Positions 8,861-15,926 of a stretch of 64,000 nucleotides of DNA are shown here, piece after piece. Under the pieces are notes generated by a model that made no database searches, was not told the origin of the DNA, and saw only the letters and a list, made by a program, of their open reading frames with translations. The translations under genes were made by a program, and so were the position numbers. Source of the stretch: Variovorax sp. OV329 (GTDB lineage Bacteria; Pseudomonadota; Gammaproteobacteria; Burkholderiales; Burkholderiaceae_C); the NCBI RefSeq assembly GCF_900114785.1, contig NZ_FOUG01000020.1:1-64000 (forward strand), read 5' to 3'. Numbering within the stretch: position 1 is the first letter of the stretch; each line of letters starts with the position of its first letter.

Positions 8861-10186
8861 CTAAGCCAGCGGCAGGCTCACCCGCACGCGCAGCCCTCCG
8901 CCCTCGTGCGGCAACAGATCCAGCCGGCCGCCATGGCCGCGCGCGATGCGGTCGACGATCGCCAGGCCCAGCCCAGATCCCGAAACCCCCGAGCGCGATT
9001 CGCCGCCCGCGCGCCTGAAGGGCTGCTTGAGAACTTCCACCTGGTCGGGCGCCACGCCCTGGCCGCGGTCGGTCACCTCGATCCACACCATGGCCTGCTC
9101 CCTGTCCTGGCCGGTGCGCAGGCCCACCGGAGGTTTGCCGTGGCGGAAGGCGTTCTCCACCAGGTTGTCCAGCACGCGGCGCAGCGCTTGGGCGCGCACC
9201 TTCACCGGCGGCAAGGAGGGCGCCGTCTCCAGCGCCAGCGTGCGGCCGTGGTCGATGTTGGCCGCCTGCACCTGCGCCGCCAGCGCGTTCAGGTCCATCG
9301 GCACGCGCGGCTCGTCGGTCTCGCCGCGGGCGAAGTCGACGAATTGCTGCACGATCGCATCCAGCTCCTCGATGCTGCGGGCCATGCTGGCCGTGAGTTC
9401 CGGCTCGCTGCTGCCGCCCAGGATCTCCACGCCCAGGCGCAGCTTGGTCAGCGGCGTGCGCAGGTCGTGCGAGATGCCGGCCAGCAGCAGCGCGCGCTCG
9501 CGCTCGGTCCGGTCCAGGCTGGCCACCAGCTGGTTGAAGCTGTGGCTGACGGTGGCGATCTCGGTGGGTCCGTCCTCTGGCAGCGGCGCCGGCGGCTGGC
9601 CGGCGGCCAGCGTGCGGGCCGCGCCCACCACCCGGACCAGCGGTCGGTTCAATCGCCACTGGAACCACAGCGCGCCGGCAATGGCCAGCAGCACCACGCA
9701 CAGGGTCATCATCAGCCAGGTGCCGGCGAAGTCGCGCTCGGGCAGCACGCCCGGCAGCAGCACCGTCTGCTCGCCGCCGGCCAGCTTTTTCATGCGCAGC
9801 GCCAGGCTGCCGCCGTCCTCGTGGCGCCAGCTGACTTCCACGTCCTGGCCTGCGAGGCGCTGCGACACCGCGTCGACGAAGCCGCGCTGGAAGGCGGTGA
9901 GCTCGGTTTGCATCAGCACCGGCGCCGCCGCGGGCGCCTGGCCGGCGCGCTGGCGAGCCTGTTCGTTGAAGGCCTGCACGTAGGCCTGCTGCTGTGCCGG
10001 CGGCAGGGCCTCGAGCCCGTGGTGGATGGAGGCGATGCTGCGCGCCACGCTCTCGGCCAGCTGCGCCAGGCGCGGGCGCACCACCAGGTGCTCCAGCAGC
10101 AGCGCACTGCCCAGCTGGCTGAGCACGATGAGCAGCACGATCAGGAGCGCGTTGCGCCCGAACAGGCTGCGCGGGAGCCAGCTCAT
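8861..10186 (-). CDS. EnvZ-like sensor histidine kinase
   Basis: The 441-residue inner-membrane kinase has a transmembrane helix at about 12-33, a periplasmic domain at 34-155, a second helix at about 157-177, a HAMP linker, the dimerisation H-box GISHDLRTPLTK with His240, and an ATPase domain with N box (LDNLVENAFRHG) and G2 box SGSGLGLAI. The periplasmic length and H-box match the EnvZ class. Its ATG overlaps the stop of the upstream response regulator (ATGA), so the pair is coupled. The signal is unknown. Confidence 0.9.
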   Translation of the reverse strand: MSWLPRSLFGRNALLIVLLIVLSQLGSALLLEHLVVRPRLAQLAESVARSIASIHHGLEALPPAQQQAYVQAFNEQARQRAGQAPAAAPVLMQTELTAFQRGFVDAVSQRLAGQDVEVSWRHEDGGSLALRMKKLAGGEQTVLLPGVLPERDFAGTWLMMTLCVVLLAIAGALWFQWRLNRPLVRVVGAARTLAAGQPPAPLPEDGPTEIATVSHSFNQLVASLDRTERERALLLAGISHDLRTPLTKLRLGVEILGGSSEPELTASMARSIEELDAIVQQFVDFARGETDEPRVPMDLNALAAQVQAANIDHGRTLALETAPSLPPVKVRAQALRRVLDNLVENAFRHGKPPVGLRTGQDREQAMVWIEVTDRGQGVAPDQVEVLKQPFRRAGGESRSGVSGSGLGLAIVDRIARGHGGRLDLLPHEGGGLRVRVSLPLA

Positions 10187-10902
10187 TCCGGTTCGGGCAC
10201 GAAGACGTAGCCCACGCCCCACACGGTGCGGATGTGCCGGGGCTGCGAGGGGTCGGCCTCGATCAACTTGCGCAGGCGCATCACCTGCACGTCGATGCTG
10301 CGGTCGGTGGCCTCGTGGTCGCGCCCGTGCGCCAGCTCGATCAGGCGGTCGCGGCCCAGCGGGCGGTTGGGGTGCTGGGCAAAGGCGGTCAGCAGGCTGA
10401 ATTCGCCGGTCGTCACCGACAGTTCGGCGCCGGCCTTGCTCAGCGTGCGCCGGCCCAGGTCGAGCACGAAGTCGGCGAAGCGGATCTCGCCGTCGCCCGG
10501 CAGCGGGCCGGTGTGGGCGCCCAGCATGCGCTGGCGCCGCACCAAGGCCTGGATGCGCGCGAGCAGCTCGCGCGGGTTGAAGGGCTTGGGCAGGTAGTCG
10601 TCGGCGCCCATCTCCAGGCCGATGATGCGGTCCAGCGGGTCGCCGCGGGCGGTGAGCATCAGGATGGGGATGGTCTCGCCCTGCGCGCGCAGGCGCCGGC
10701 AGGCGGCCAGGCCGTCCTCGCCCGGCATCATCACGTCCAGCACCAGCACGTCGAAGCGCTCGCGCGAGAGCAGCTTGTCCAGCGGCGCCGCACTCTCGAC
10801 CGTGCGCACGGCGTAGCCCTGGTCGCCCAGGTAGCGCTGCAGCAGCGCCCGGATGTCGGCTTCGTCATCCGCAATCAGGATCCTGGCCAGCGGCTCGGTC
10901 AT
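10183..10902 (-). CDS. OmpR-family response regulator
   Basis: The 239-residue regulator has a receiver domain with the acidic pair DDE at 12-14, phospho-acceptor Asp56 in VLDVMMP, Thr in LTARG and Lys in LPKPF, then an OmpR winged-helix domain ending GVGYVFVPEPE. It very probably accepts phosphate from the EnvZ-like kinase translated from the overlapping next gene. The start at 10902 begins at the receiver fold; the frame upstream lacks domain content. A dyad-symmetric set of ATGACA sites at 10952-10998 lies just upstream and is a good candidate for autoregulation and for control of the divergent EF-hand gene. Confidence 0.91.
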   Translation of the reverse strand: MTEPLARILIADDEADIRALLQRYLGDQGYAVRTVESAAPLDKLLSRERFDVLVLDVMMPGEDGLAACRRLRAQGETIPILMLTARGDPLDRIIGLEMGADDYLPKPFNPRELLARIQALVRRQRMLGAHTGPLPGDGEIRFADFVLDLGRRTLSKAGAELSVTTGEFSLLTAFAQHPNRPLGRDRLIELAHGRDHEATDRSIDVQVMRLRKLIEADPSQPRHIRTVWGVGYVFVPEPE

Positions 10903-10951
10903 GGCGGGCAATGGTAGCGGCGCCCCGGCGCCAGCGGGGATTCCGGAACCT

Positions 10952-10998
10952 ATGACAAACGATGACAGGCGCCCTGGGGCGCTGTCATGGATCGTCAT
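10952..10998. promoter_or_regulatory. Dyad of paired ATGACA sites between divergent genes
   Basis: ATGACA occurs at 10952-10957 and 10962-10967, 10 bp apart. The inverted copies TGTCAT (10983-10988) and CGTCAT (10993-10998) lie on the other side of an exact dyad centre at 10975. Tandem hexamers with 10-bp phasing are how OmpR/PhoB-type regulators bind. The element lies 50 bp from the response regulator start and 96 bp from the EF-hand start, so it could control both. Confidence 0.6.
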
Positions 10999-11093
10999 GA
11001 ACGGCCGGTTTCCCGCAACGGTTGGCTCACACCTGGGGAAGACAGTAGAGGCACTTCTTCAACAGACCTGTCCCAACCCCCAAGGAGCCTTCC

Positions 11094-11423
11094 ATGACCC
11101 GCCTGAACACCACCGTCCGCAACGCCGTCCGCGCCACCCTCGCCGCCGTCCTGGTGGCCGGCGCCGCCCTCTCGGCCAACGCCCAGCCCATGGGTGGCAA
11201 CCACATCGAGGAAGCGCTGACCGTGATGCACCAGCGCTTCGACAGCGCCGATTCCAACCACGACGGCCGCATCTCCCGCGAGGACGCCCGTGACCGCATG
11301 CCCTTCGTCTACCGCAACTTCGACGCCATCGACACCGCCCGCAAGGGCTACGTGACCATGGCCCAGATCGAGGCCTATGCCGCCCGCCAGGGCATGGCCC
11401 GCCGCGGTGGCGGCATGCGTTGA
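11094..11423 (+). CDS. Small exported EF-hand protein
   Basis: A 109-residue protein with a signal peptide (1-30, cleavage after ANA). One good EF-hand calcium loop, DSNHDGRISRED, starts at residue 53, and a degenerate second loop begins near 80 (DTARKGYVTMAQ). A CAAGGAG sequence supports the ATG. It should be a periplasmic or exported calcium-binding protein, and it is divergent from the OmpR/EnvZ-type pair, which may regulate it through the sites at 10952-10998. The sterol desaturase gene follows after 50 bases on the same strand. Confidence 0.82.
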   Translation: MTRLNTTVRNAVRATLAAVLVAGAALSANAQPMGGNHIEEALTVMHQRFDSADSNHDGRISREDARDRMPFVYRNFDAIDTARKGYVTMAQIEAYAARQGMARRGGGMR

Positions 11424-11473
11424 GCCCCTGACCGCCCGAACGACCACCACGAAATCCAGAAAAGGAGATCACC

Positions 11474-12406
11474 ATGTTCGCTGATGCCATGCAAAGCGCC
11501 TTCGGCCAGGACTACCTGGAATGGCTGGGCTTGCTCGCGCTGATCGTCTTCAGCGCCGCCACCGCCGAGGGCCTGATCAAGACCTGCCTGCGCCGCGACA
11601 GCTACGACTGGCGCGCCTACTTCGCCTCGATGGCCGACATGGTGGGCCGCAAGCTGGTCGGCCTGCTGGGCCTGTCGCTGGCCACCCCGGTGTTCGCGCT
11701 GGCCTATGCGCATCGGCTCACCACCATCGAGCTGTCCGCGCCGCTTGCCTTCCTGGTGCTCTTCGTGGGCCTGGAGTTCTGCTACTACTGGTACCACCGG
11801 GTGTCGCACAAGTCGCGCTGGTTCTGGGCCACACACGCGGTGCACCACTCGCCCAACGAGCTGACCCTGGCCACCGCGCTGCGCCTGGGCTGGACCGGCA
11901 AGCTGACGGGTGCCACGCTGTTCTACACGCCGCTGGTGTGGCTCGGTTTTTCGCCCACCGCCGTGCTGGCCGCGCTGAGCGCCAACCTGCTCTACCAGTT
12001 CTGGCTGCATGCGCCCTACATCCCCAGGCTCGGGCCGCTCGAATGGATCCTGAACACGCCCACCCACCACAAGGTGCACCATGCGTCGAACGAGGAGTAC
12101 CTGGACTGCAACTACGGCGGCGTGCTGATCATCTTCGACCGCATGTTCGGCACCTTCGTGGACCTGCGTGACGACATCGAGATCCGCTATGGCCTGACCA
12201 CGCCGCTGGTGACGAACAACCCGGTGCTGATCTCGGTGCACGAATGGATCAACCTGGGCCGCGACGTGAAGGCCGCCGGCAGCTTGAAGGAGCGCCTGGA
12301 GATCGTCTTCGGCCCGCCCGGGGGCAAGCCCAAGCCGGTGGCGGTGGCCGCGGCGGGCCGACCGGTGGCTGCAGTTGCTGCAGAGATCGGAGGGCCGGCG
12401 CACTGA
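11474..12406 (+). CDS. Sterol desaturase/fatty acid hydroxylase family membrane enzyme
   Basis: The 310-residue integral membrane protein has about four transmembrane helices and the di-iron histidine boxes of the fatty acid hydroxylase superfamily: HRVSH, HAVHH and, later, HHKVHH. Bacterial members hydroxylate or desaturate lipid-like substrates; the substrate here is unknown. The C-terminal 35 residues are an Ala/Pro/Val-rich tail outside the domain. An AAAAGGAGA ribosome site precedes the ATG. A strong hairpin follows the gene at 12431. Confidence 0.88.
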   Translation: MFADAMQSAFGQDYLEWLGLLALIVFSAATAEGLIKTCLRRDSYDWRAYFASMADMVGRKLVGLLGLSLATPVFALAYAHRLTTIELSAPLAFLVLFVGLEFCYYWYHRVSHKSRWFWATHAVHHSPNELTLATALRLGWTGKLTGATLFYTPLVWLGFSPTAVLAALSANLLYQFWLHAPYIPRLGPLEWILNTPTHHKVHHASNEEYLDCNYGGVLIIFDRMFGTFVDLRDDIEIRYGLTTPLVTNNPVLISVHEWINLGRDVKAAGSLKERLEIVFGPPGGKPKPVAVAAAGRPVAAVAAEIGGPAH

Positions 12407-12430
12407 GGTCGCTTCGACGAACCTCGAACC

Positions 12431-12470
12431 AGGCCCCGGGCATTGCACGACGCGTGCATGCCCGGGGCCT
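12431..12470 (+). terminator. Long stem-loop downstream of the sterol desaturase gene
   Basis: Arms AGGCCCCGGGCAT (12431-12443) and ATGCCCGGGGCCT (12458-12470) are perfectly complementary over 13 bp. The stem continues, after one bulged T, for five more pairs (GCACG/CGTGC) around a three-base loop. There is no run of T after it, so termination is likely but not certain. Confidence 0.7.
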
Positions 12471-12531
12471 TCGGCGTTGTCGCTCGGCATGCCACGGCGA
12501 CAATGGGCACAGCTTCACCGTGGATGCACCA

Positions 12532-12945
12532 ATGAACGACGACTTCGAGGAACGGATCCGCTCGGGCCAGGCGCTGAGCGAATCGATGGGCAACTTCCAT
12601 GTCACCGGCTGGGACCCCGAGCGCAAGACGGTGGACGCCGCTTTCACCATCCGGCGCGAGTACTGCCACACCAACGGCACCATTGCCCAGGGCGGCTTCA
12701 TCACGGCCTGGCTGGACGCGGCCATGGCCCATGCCGTGATGCACGACACCGGCCACAAGCAGACCGTCTTCAGCCTGGAGATCAAGGTCAGCTTCTACGA
12801 GAAGGTGGGCCCCGGCGAAGGCCGGGCGGTGGCCAGGGTCGTGCGGCGCGGCAAGCGCGTCGCCTTCATGCAGGCCACGCTCTACAACCCTGAGGGCAAG
12901 CTGGCGGCCGAGGCTTCGTCCACCGGCGTGCTGGCCGAGCTTTAG
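12532..12945 (+). CDS. PaaI-type hotdog thioesterase
   Basis: The 137-residue protein fits the PaaI/YiiD hotdog thioesterase family. It has the central helix segment CHTNGTIAQGGFITAWLDAAMAHAV, in which a HGG-like turn appears as QGG, then LEIKVSFYEKVGPGEG and a VRRGKRVAFMQATLYNPEGKLAAEAS strand set. Such enzymes hydrolyse acyl-CoA thioesters in the cytoplasm; substrate unknown. The ATG at 12532 is the first start in the domain. The DUF454 gene follows after 19 bases. Confidence 0.85.
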   Translation: MNDDFEERIRSGQALSESMGNFHVTGWDPERKTVDAAFTIRREYCHTNGTIAQGGFITAWLDAAMAHAVMHDTGHKQTVFSLEIKVSFYEKVGPGEGRAVARVVRRGKRVAFMQATLYNPEGKLAAEASSTGVLAEL

Positions 12946-12964
12946 CAAAAGAGGGCGCCTGTCG

Positions 12965-13342
12965 ATGCGGCTGGATGAAGGCGTTGCAAGACTGCTCTGG
13001 CGCGCGCTGGCGCTGGTCTTTCTCGCGCTGGGCGTGATCGGCGCATTTCTTCCGGTGCTGCCGACGGTGCCTTTCCTGATCGCCGCCGCGTGGGCAGGCG
13101 GACGTGGCTGGCCGGCGCTGGAGCGCTGGCTGCTGGACCACCCGCGCTACGGACCGTACATCAGGAACTGGCGGCAGTCGGGCGCCGTCCCGCGCCGCGC
13201 CAAGTGGGCCGCGACCGTGATGATGGCGATCAGTGCGCTGCTGCTGATGCTGGGCACGCAGGCGCCGATGGGCGTGAAGGTGGGCGTGCCGCTGGTGATG
13301 GGCGCGACCGCGGTCTGGCTGTGGCGCAGGCCCGAGCCTTGA
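12965..13342 (+). CDS. DUF454/YbaN family inner-membrane protein
   Basis: A 125-residue protein with the DUF454 signature: helix one containing LGVIGAFLPVLPTVPFLIAAA, the AWAGGRG and LLDHPRYGPYIRNWRQSGAVPRRAKW segments, then two more hydrophobic helices. Three transmembrane segments are expected. The function of the family is unknown. It appears co-transcribed with the thioesterase and converges on a Fur-like gene with 6 bases between stops. Confidence 0.87.
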   Translation: MRLDEGVARLLWRALALVFLALGVIGAFLPVLPTVPFLIAAAWAGGRGWPALERWLLDHPRYGPYIRNWRQSGAVPRRAKWAATVMMAISALLLMLGTQAPMGVKVGVPLVMGATAVWLWRRPEP

Positions 13343-13348
13343 TGGCGG

Positions 13349-13690
13349 CTAGTCGTGGTGGCCGGCCGGCTGGGGCAGGGCGTCCATCGCCATGCCGAAC
13401 ACGCGCAGTGGCCGGCCGAGGCTGGTTCGCCACTGGCATTGCACCACCTGCGCTTCCTCCAGCACCTCCAGCACGCGGTACACGCCGCTGAGCTTGATCG
13501 GATTGCCGCGCCCCGCCAGGGTCTGGTGGATCTCGCTGACCGGCAGGGCCTGGCCTTTCATCTCGTGAAGCACCTGCAGCACCGCGGTGTGCGCCGCGCC
13601 GATGCGCCGGCCGCTGTCAGGGCCCAGCCGCATGCGGAGCATCTGCGCCAGCTCGTTGGCCGTCGGGTCGCTGGAGGAGGAGTCCGTCAT
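13349..13690 (-). CDS. Short Fur-like winged-helix regulator (copy 1)
   Basis: The 113-residue protein matches only the N-terminal DNA-binding half of Fur. It has a helix pair HTAVLQVLHEMKG, the SEIHQTLAGRG segment and the recognition region VYRVLEVLEEAQVVQC, then a wing (TSLGRPLRVFGM) and an early stop. The C-terminal metal-binding and dimerisation domain of Fur is missing. A paralogue lies at 18498-19013, on the other side of the siderophore receptor operon. The ATG at 13690 is the first start in the domain. An inverted repeat lies 51 bp upstream. Confidence 0.75.
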   Translation of the reverse strand: MTDSSSSDPTANELAQMLRMRLGPDSGRRIGAAHTAVLQVLHEMKGQALPVSEIHQTLAGRGNPIKLSGVYRVLEVLEEAQVVQCQWRTSLGRPLRVFGMAMDALPQPAGHHD

Positions 13691-13740
13691 GTGTTCGTTT
13701 CGCGGCCCGGCTCGCCGGATGGCGGAGCGGAAATCGGCAG

Positions 13741-13764
13741 CAGTAGGACTTGAGAATACTACTG
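13741..13764. promoter_or_regulatory. Candidate operator upstream of the Fur-like gene
   Basis: CAGTAG (13741-13746) and CTACTG (13759-13764) form a perfect inverted repeat 12 bp apart. The spacer contains TGAGAATA (13751-13758), which is shared with the Fur-box-like site of the receptor promoter at 18356. The site is 51-74 bp from the ATG at 13690, a suitable place for autoregulation or Fur control. Confidence 0.4.
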
Positions 13765-13804
13765 ACACGAACACCTGGGCACCGGGAAAGACACGGCATC
13801 GTTC

Positions 13805-13830
13805 CGCGAGCGAGGCGGCGCCCGCTCGCG
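13805..13830 (-). terminator. GC-rich stem-loop at the end of the iron operon
   Basis: CGCGAGCG (13805-13812) pairs perfectly with CGCTCGCG (13823-13830) around a 10-base loop. It lies 48 bp past the stop of the last gene of the minus-strand operon and before the Fur-like gene. No T run follows, so it may need Rho or act as an RNA-stabilising end. Confidence 0.45.
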
Positions 13831-13877
13831 ATTCGTCGATTCGGTTGGCCAGCGCCCGCCAAGCAGGCAGGATCAGC

Positions 13878-14216
13878 CTACCGGCCGGGCGTCTCGGCCT
13901 TGGAGCTGCGGATGCCGGCGATCTGGCCGCGCACGACCTTCCAGAAGTTCTTGCCGTCGTCCAGCAGCCGCCAGGCATTGGAGCGGTGGGCCAGCACGCC
14001 CACTTCCGGGAGCGCTTCGCGCAGGTTCTTCAGGCCCAGCAGCTTGGTGTACTTGCGCACCGTCGCCGGGCTGTGGATCAGGAAGAGCACGCGCCAGCCG
14101 TAGTGCCGGCCGATGAGCAGCATGCCGATGGCGCTCTCCAGATCATTCAGCTCCCCCTGGAAGCCGTCGATGGCGCGGTCCACCACCGTCATGATCTGAT
14201 CATCGGACATTGCCAC
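13878..14216 (-). CDS. Conserved-looking small protein, unrecognised
   Basis: A 112-residue soluble protein, rich in hydrophobic helices (SAIGMLLIGRHYGWRVLFLIHSP appears in the middle, amphipathic rather than clearly transmembrane). No family recognised. It is the last gene of the receptor-PiuC-PepSY-cytochrome b series on the minus strand, 80 bp after the cytochrome. GTG at 14216 is preferred because AGGA lies nine bases before it; the ATG two codons later is the alternative. Its position suggests a role linked to the iron or redox genes, but nothing in the sequence shows it. Confidence 0.6.
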   Translation of the reverse strand: MAMSDDQIMTVVDRAIDGFQGELNDLESAIGMLLIGRHYGWRVLFLIHSPATVRKYTKLLGLKNLREALPEVGVLAHRSNAWRLLDDGKNFWKVVRGQIAGIRSSKAETPGR

Positions 14217-14296
14217 GGGCGAGTTTCCTGAGCCACAAAGAAGGTGGCAATGTTAACGCTGCGCAAACGCGCAAACGCGCCAGCGGGCGACGGCGC

Positions 14297-14860
14297 TCAG
14301 GCCTTGCCTCCACCGGCGTCGTCCGCCTTCTTGCATCCGCTGAGCATGGCCGCCACCAGGTTCTCGCGATGCCGCCAGCTGGTGAAGGCCACGCCGGCCA
14401 GGTGCAGGGCGGCCAGTGCCACCACGGTCCATGCCGAGGCGCGGTGTGCGATCTCCACCCAGGCCATGCCCCAGAAGTGGTCGGTGGTGTAGAGGATGCC
14501 GGTGATGCACACGAAGGCCACGCACACGAGCAGCGCCACCACCATCCATCCGCCCAGCGGGTTGTGGCCCAGGTAGCGGCGCTCGCGGCCCCGCAGGAGG
14601 TCGCACGTGTAGCCCAGCACCGTGCGGGCACCCGCGACGAAGCCACTGAAGCGCGCATAACGGCTGCCGACGAAGCCCCAGGCGCCGCGCGAAGCGACGA
14701 TGGCCAGCGCCGCCCAGCCGAAGGCGATGTGCAGCGACAGCCGCGCCTCGCCGGCCCACCAGCACAGGGCGATCGAGGCGACCAGCGACCAGTGCAGCGC
14801 ACGCTGCAGCAGGTCCCACACCTTCACCCGGACCGTTGCGGTACCGCGCTCGAACGTCAT
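14297..14860 (-). CDS. Cytochrome b561-type membrane protein
   Basis: The 187-residue integral membrane protein belongs to the prokaryotic cytochrome b561/Ni-Fe hydrogenase b-type family. It has four transmembrane helices with candidate haem ligands His23 (ALHWSL), His44 (LHIAFGW), His139 (IAHRAS) and His153 (ALHLAG). It would carry electrons across the inner membrane. Its ATG overlaps the stop of the PepSY gene (ATGA), so the two are coupled. In a siderophore receptor operon it may serve ferric reduction, which is inference. Confidence 0.86.
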   Translation of the reverse strand: MTFERGTATVRVKVWDLLQRALHWSLVASIALCWWAGEARLSLHIAFGWAALAIVASRGAWGFVGSRYARFSGFVAGARTVLGYTCDLLRGRERRYLGHNPLGGWMVVALLVCVAFVCITGILYTTDHFWGMAWVEIAHRASAWTVVALAALHLAGVAFTSWRHRENLVAAMLSGCKKADDAGGGKA

Positions 14861-15162
14861 TCCGGCTGCTTGACCTCGCCGATCTTCTCGAAGGTCTTGG
14901 GGTTGAAGAAAGCCTCGGTGCGCTTGCCGCCGGCGTCGAAGCCGTAGACCTCGTAGCAGCCATTGAAGTTCTTGACCTGGCGGACCTTCCAGCCTTCGGC
15001 GACGAGCTTCTTCTGCAGTTCCATCTGCGGCTTCATCTCTTCCTTGGGAACGGGCTCGCAGCGCACGGCGTCGTGGTCCACGTACTGCGCGGACGCCGGC
15101 GCGGCCGCGGCCAGCAAGAGGGCGGCCAGGGGTGCCAGGGGGAGGATGGATCGTTGAATCAT
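14857..15162 (-). CDS. Periplasmic PepSY-domain protein
   Basis: A 101-residue protein with a signal peptide (1-25, cleavage after ASA). A single PepSY-like fold follows, with GWKVRQVKNFNGCYEVYGFDAGGKRTEAFFNPKTFEKIG split over residues 57-96. Two cysteines, in VRCEP and NGCYE, could form a disulfide. PepSY modules are frequent next to cytochrome b and iron-uptake genes. It is coupled by a 4-base overlap to the cytochrome gene and lies 44 bp after piuC on the same strand. Confidence 0.8.
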   Translation of the reverse strand: MIQRSILPLAPLAALLLAAAAPASAQYVDHDAVRCEPVPKEEMKPQMELQKKLVAEGWKVRQVKNFNGCYEVYGFDAGGKRTEAFFNPKTFEKIGEVKQPE

Positions 15163-15206
15163 GTGAGTGCCTCTCTTTGTCGAAGAGGAAGCGCTGCGCC
15201 GGCGGC

Positions 15207-15893
15207 TCAGACGTCGAGCCACATGCGCAGCAGGTTGTGGTAGGTGCTGGTGAGGCCGATCACGCCCGGATCGGTCTCGCCGAATTGGCTGCGCAGGTGG
15301 CGCAGGTGGTTGTCCATGTCGAAGAGCAGGCGGCGCTGCTCGTCGCTGCGGACCATGCTCTGGATCCAGAAGTAGCTGGCCAGGCGCGCGCCTCGCGTGA
15401 CCGGCTCCACGCGGTGCACGCTGGTGCCCGGGTACAGCACCAGGTCGCCGGCGGCGAACTTGATGCGGTGCTCGCCGTAGGTGTCCTCGATCACCAGCTC
15501 GCCGCCGTCGTATTCGGAAGGCTCGCTGAGAAAGAGGGTGCACGACACGTCGGTGCGCACGCGGCCGGCGCCGTTGCGCAGGTAGCGCACGGCACTGTCC
15601 ACGTGGTTCCCGAAGGCGTTGGCTGCACCGCCGTAGCGGTTGAACAGCGGTGGCGAGATCTGCTTGGGCAGCGCTGCCGAGAAGAAGGTCTGGTGACGCT
15701 CCAGCCCGCGCAGCAGCAGTTGCTGCGCGGCCCGGGTCTCGTCGCAGTCCTCGCGAAGCTGCTCGTTGTTCTTGGCCTGGGCCGACTGCGAGCCGGCGGT
15801 GAGCCGGCCGTCTTCCCACGGCGCCTTGGCCAGGATGGCGCGGGCCTGGGCCACCTCCTGCGGCGTCAGCACGCCTTGAACATGCAGCAGCAT
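15207..15893 (-). CDS. piuC: Fe(II)/2-oxoglutarate-dependent hydroxylase PiuC
   Basis: The 228-residue protein is a PKHX/PiuC-type dioxygenase. The facial triad is visible as His97-x-Asp99 in FGNHVDSAV and His160 in PGTSVHRVEPV, with Arg170 (RGARLAS) as the 2-oxoglutarate anchor. Length and the C-terminal HLRHLRSQFGE segment fit PiuC, which is normally encoded beside a catecholate siderophore receptor, as here: the receptor gene ends 34 bases upstream. Expression is probably iron-repressed with the receptor. Its exact substrate is unknown even in studied species. Confidence 0.93.
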   Translation of the reverse strand: MLLHVQGVLTPQEVAQARAILAKAPWEDGRLTAGSQSAQAKNNEQLREDCDETRAAQQLLLRGLERHQTFFSAALPKQISPPLFNRYGGAANAFGNHVDSAVRYLRNGAGRVRTDVSCTLFLSEPSEYDGGELVIEDTYGEHRIKFAAGDLVLYPGTSVHRVEPVTRGARLASYFWIQSMVRSDEQRRLLFDMDNHLRHLRSQFGETDPGVIGLTSTYHNLLRMWLDV

Positions 15894-15926
15894 CGCGAAC
15901 TCCTTCTGTCTTGCCGATTCAACGAA

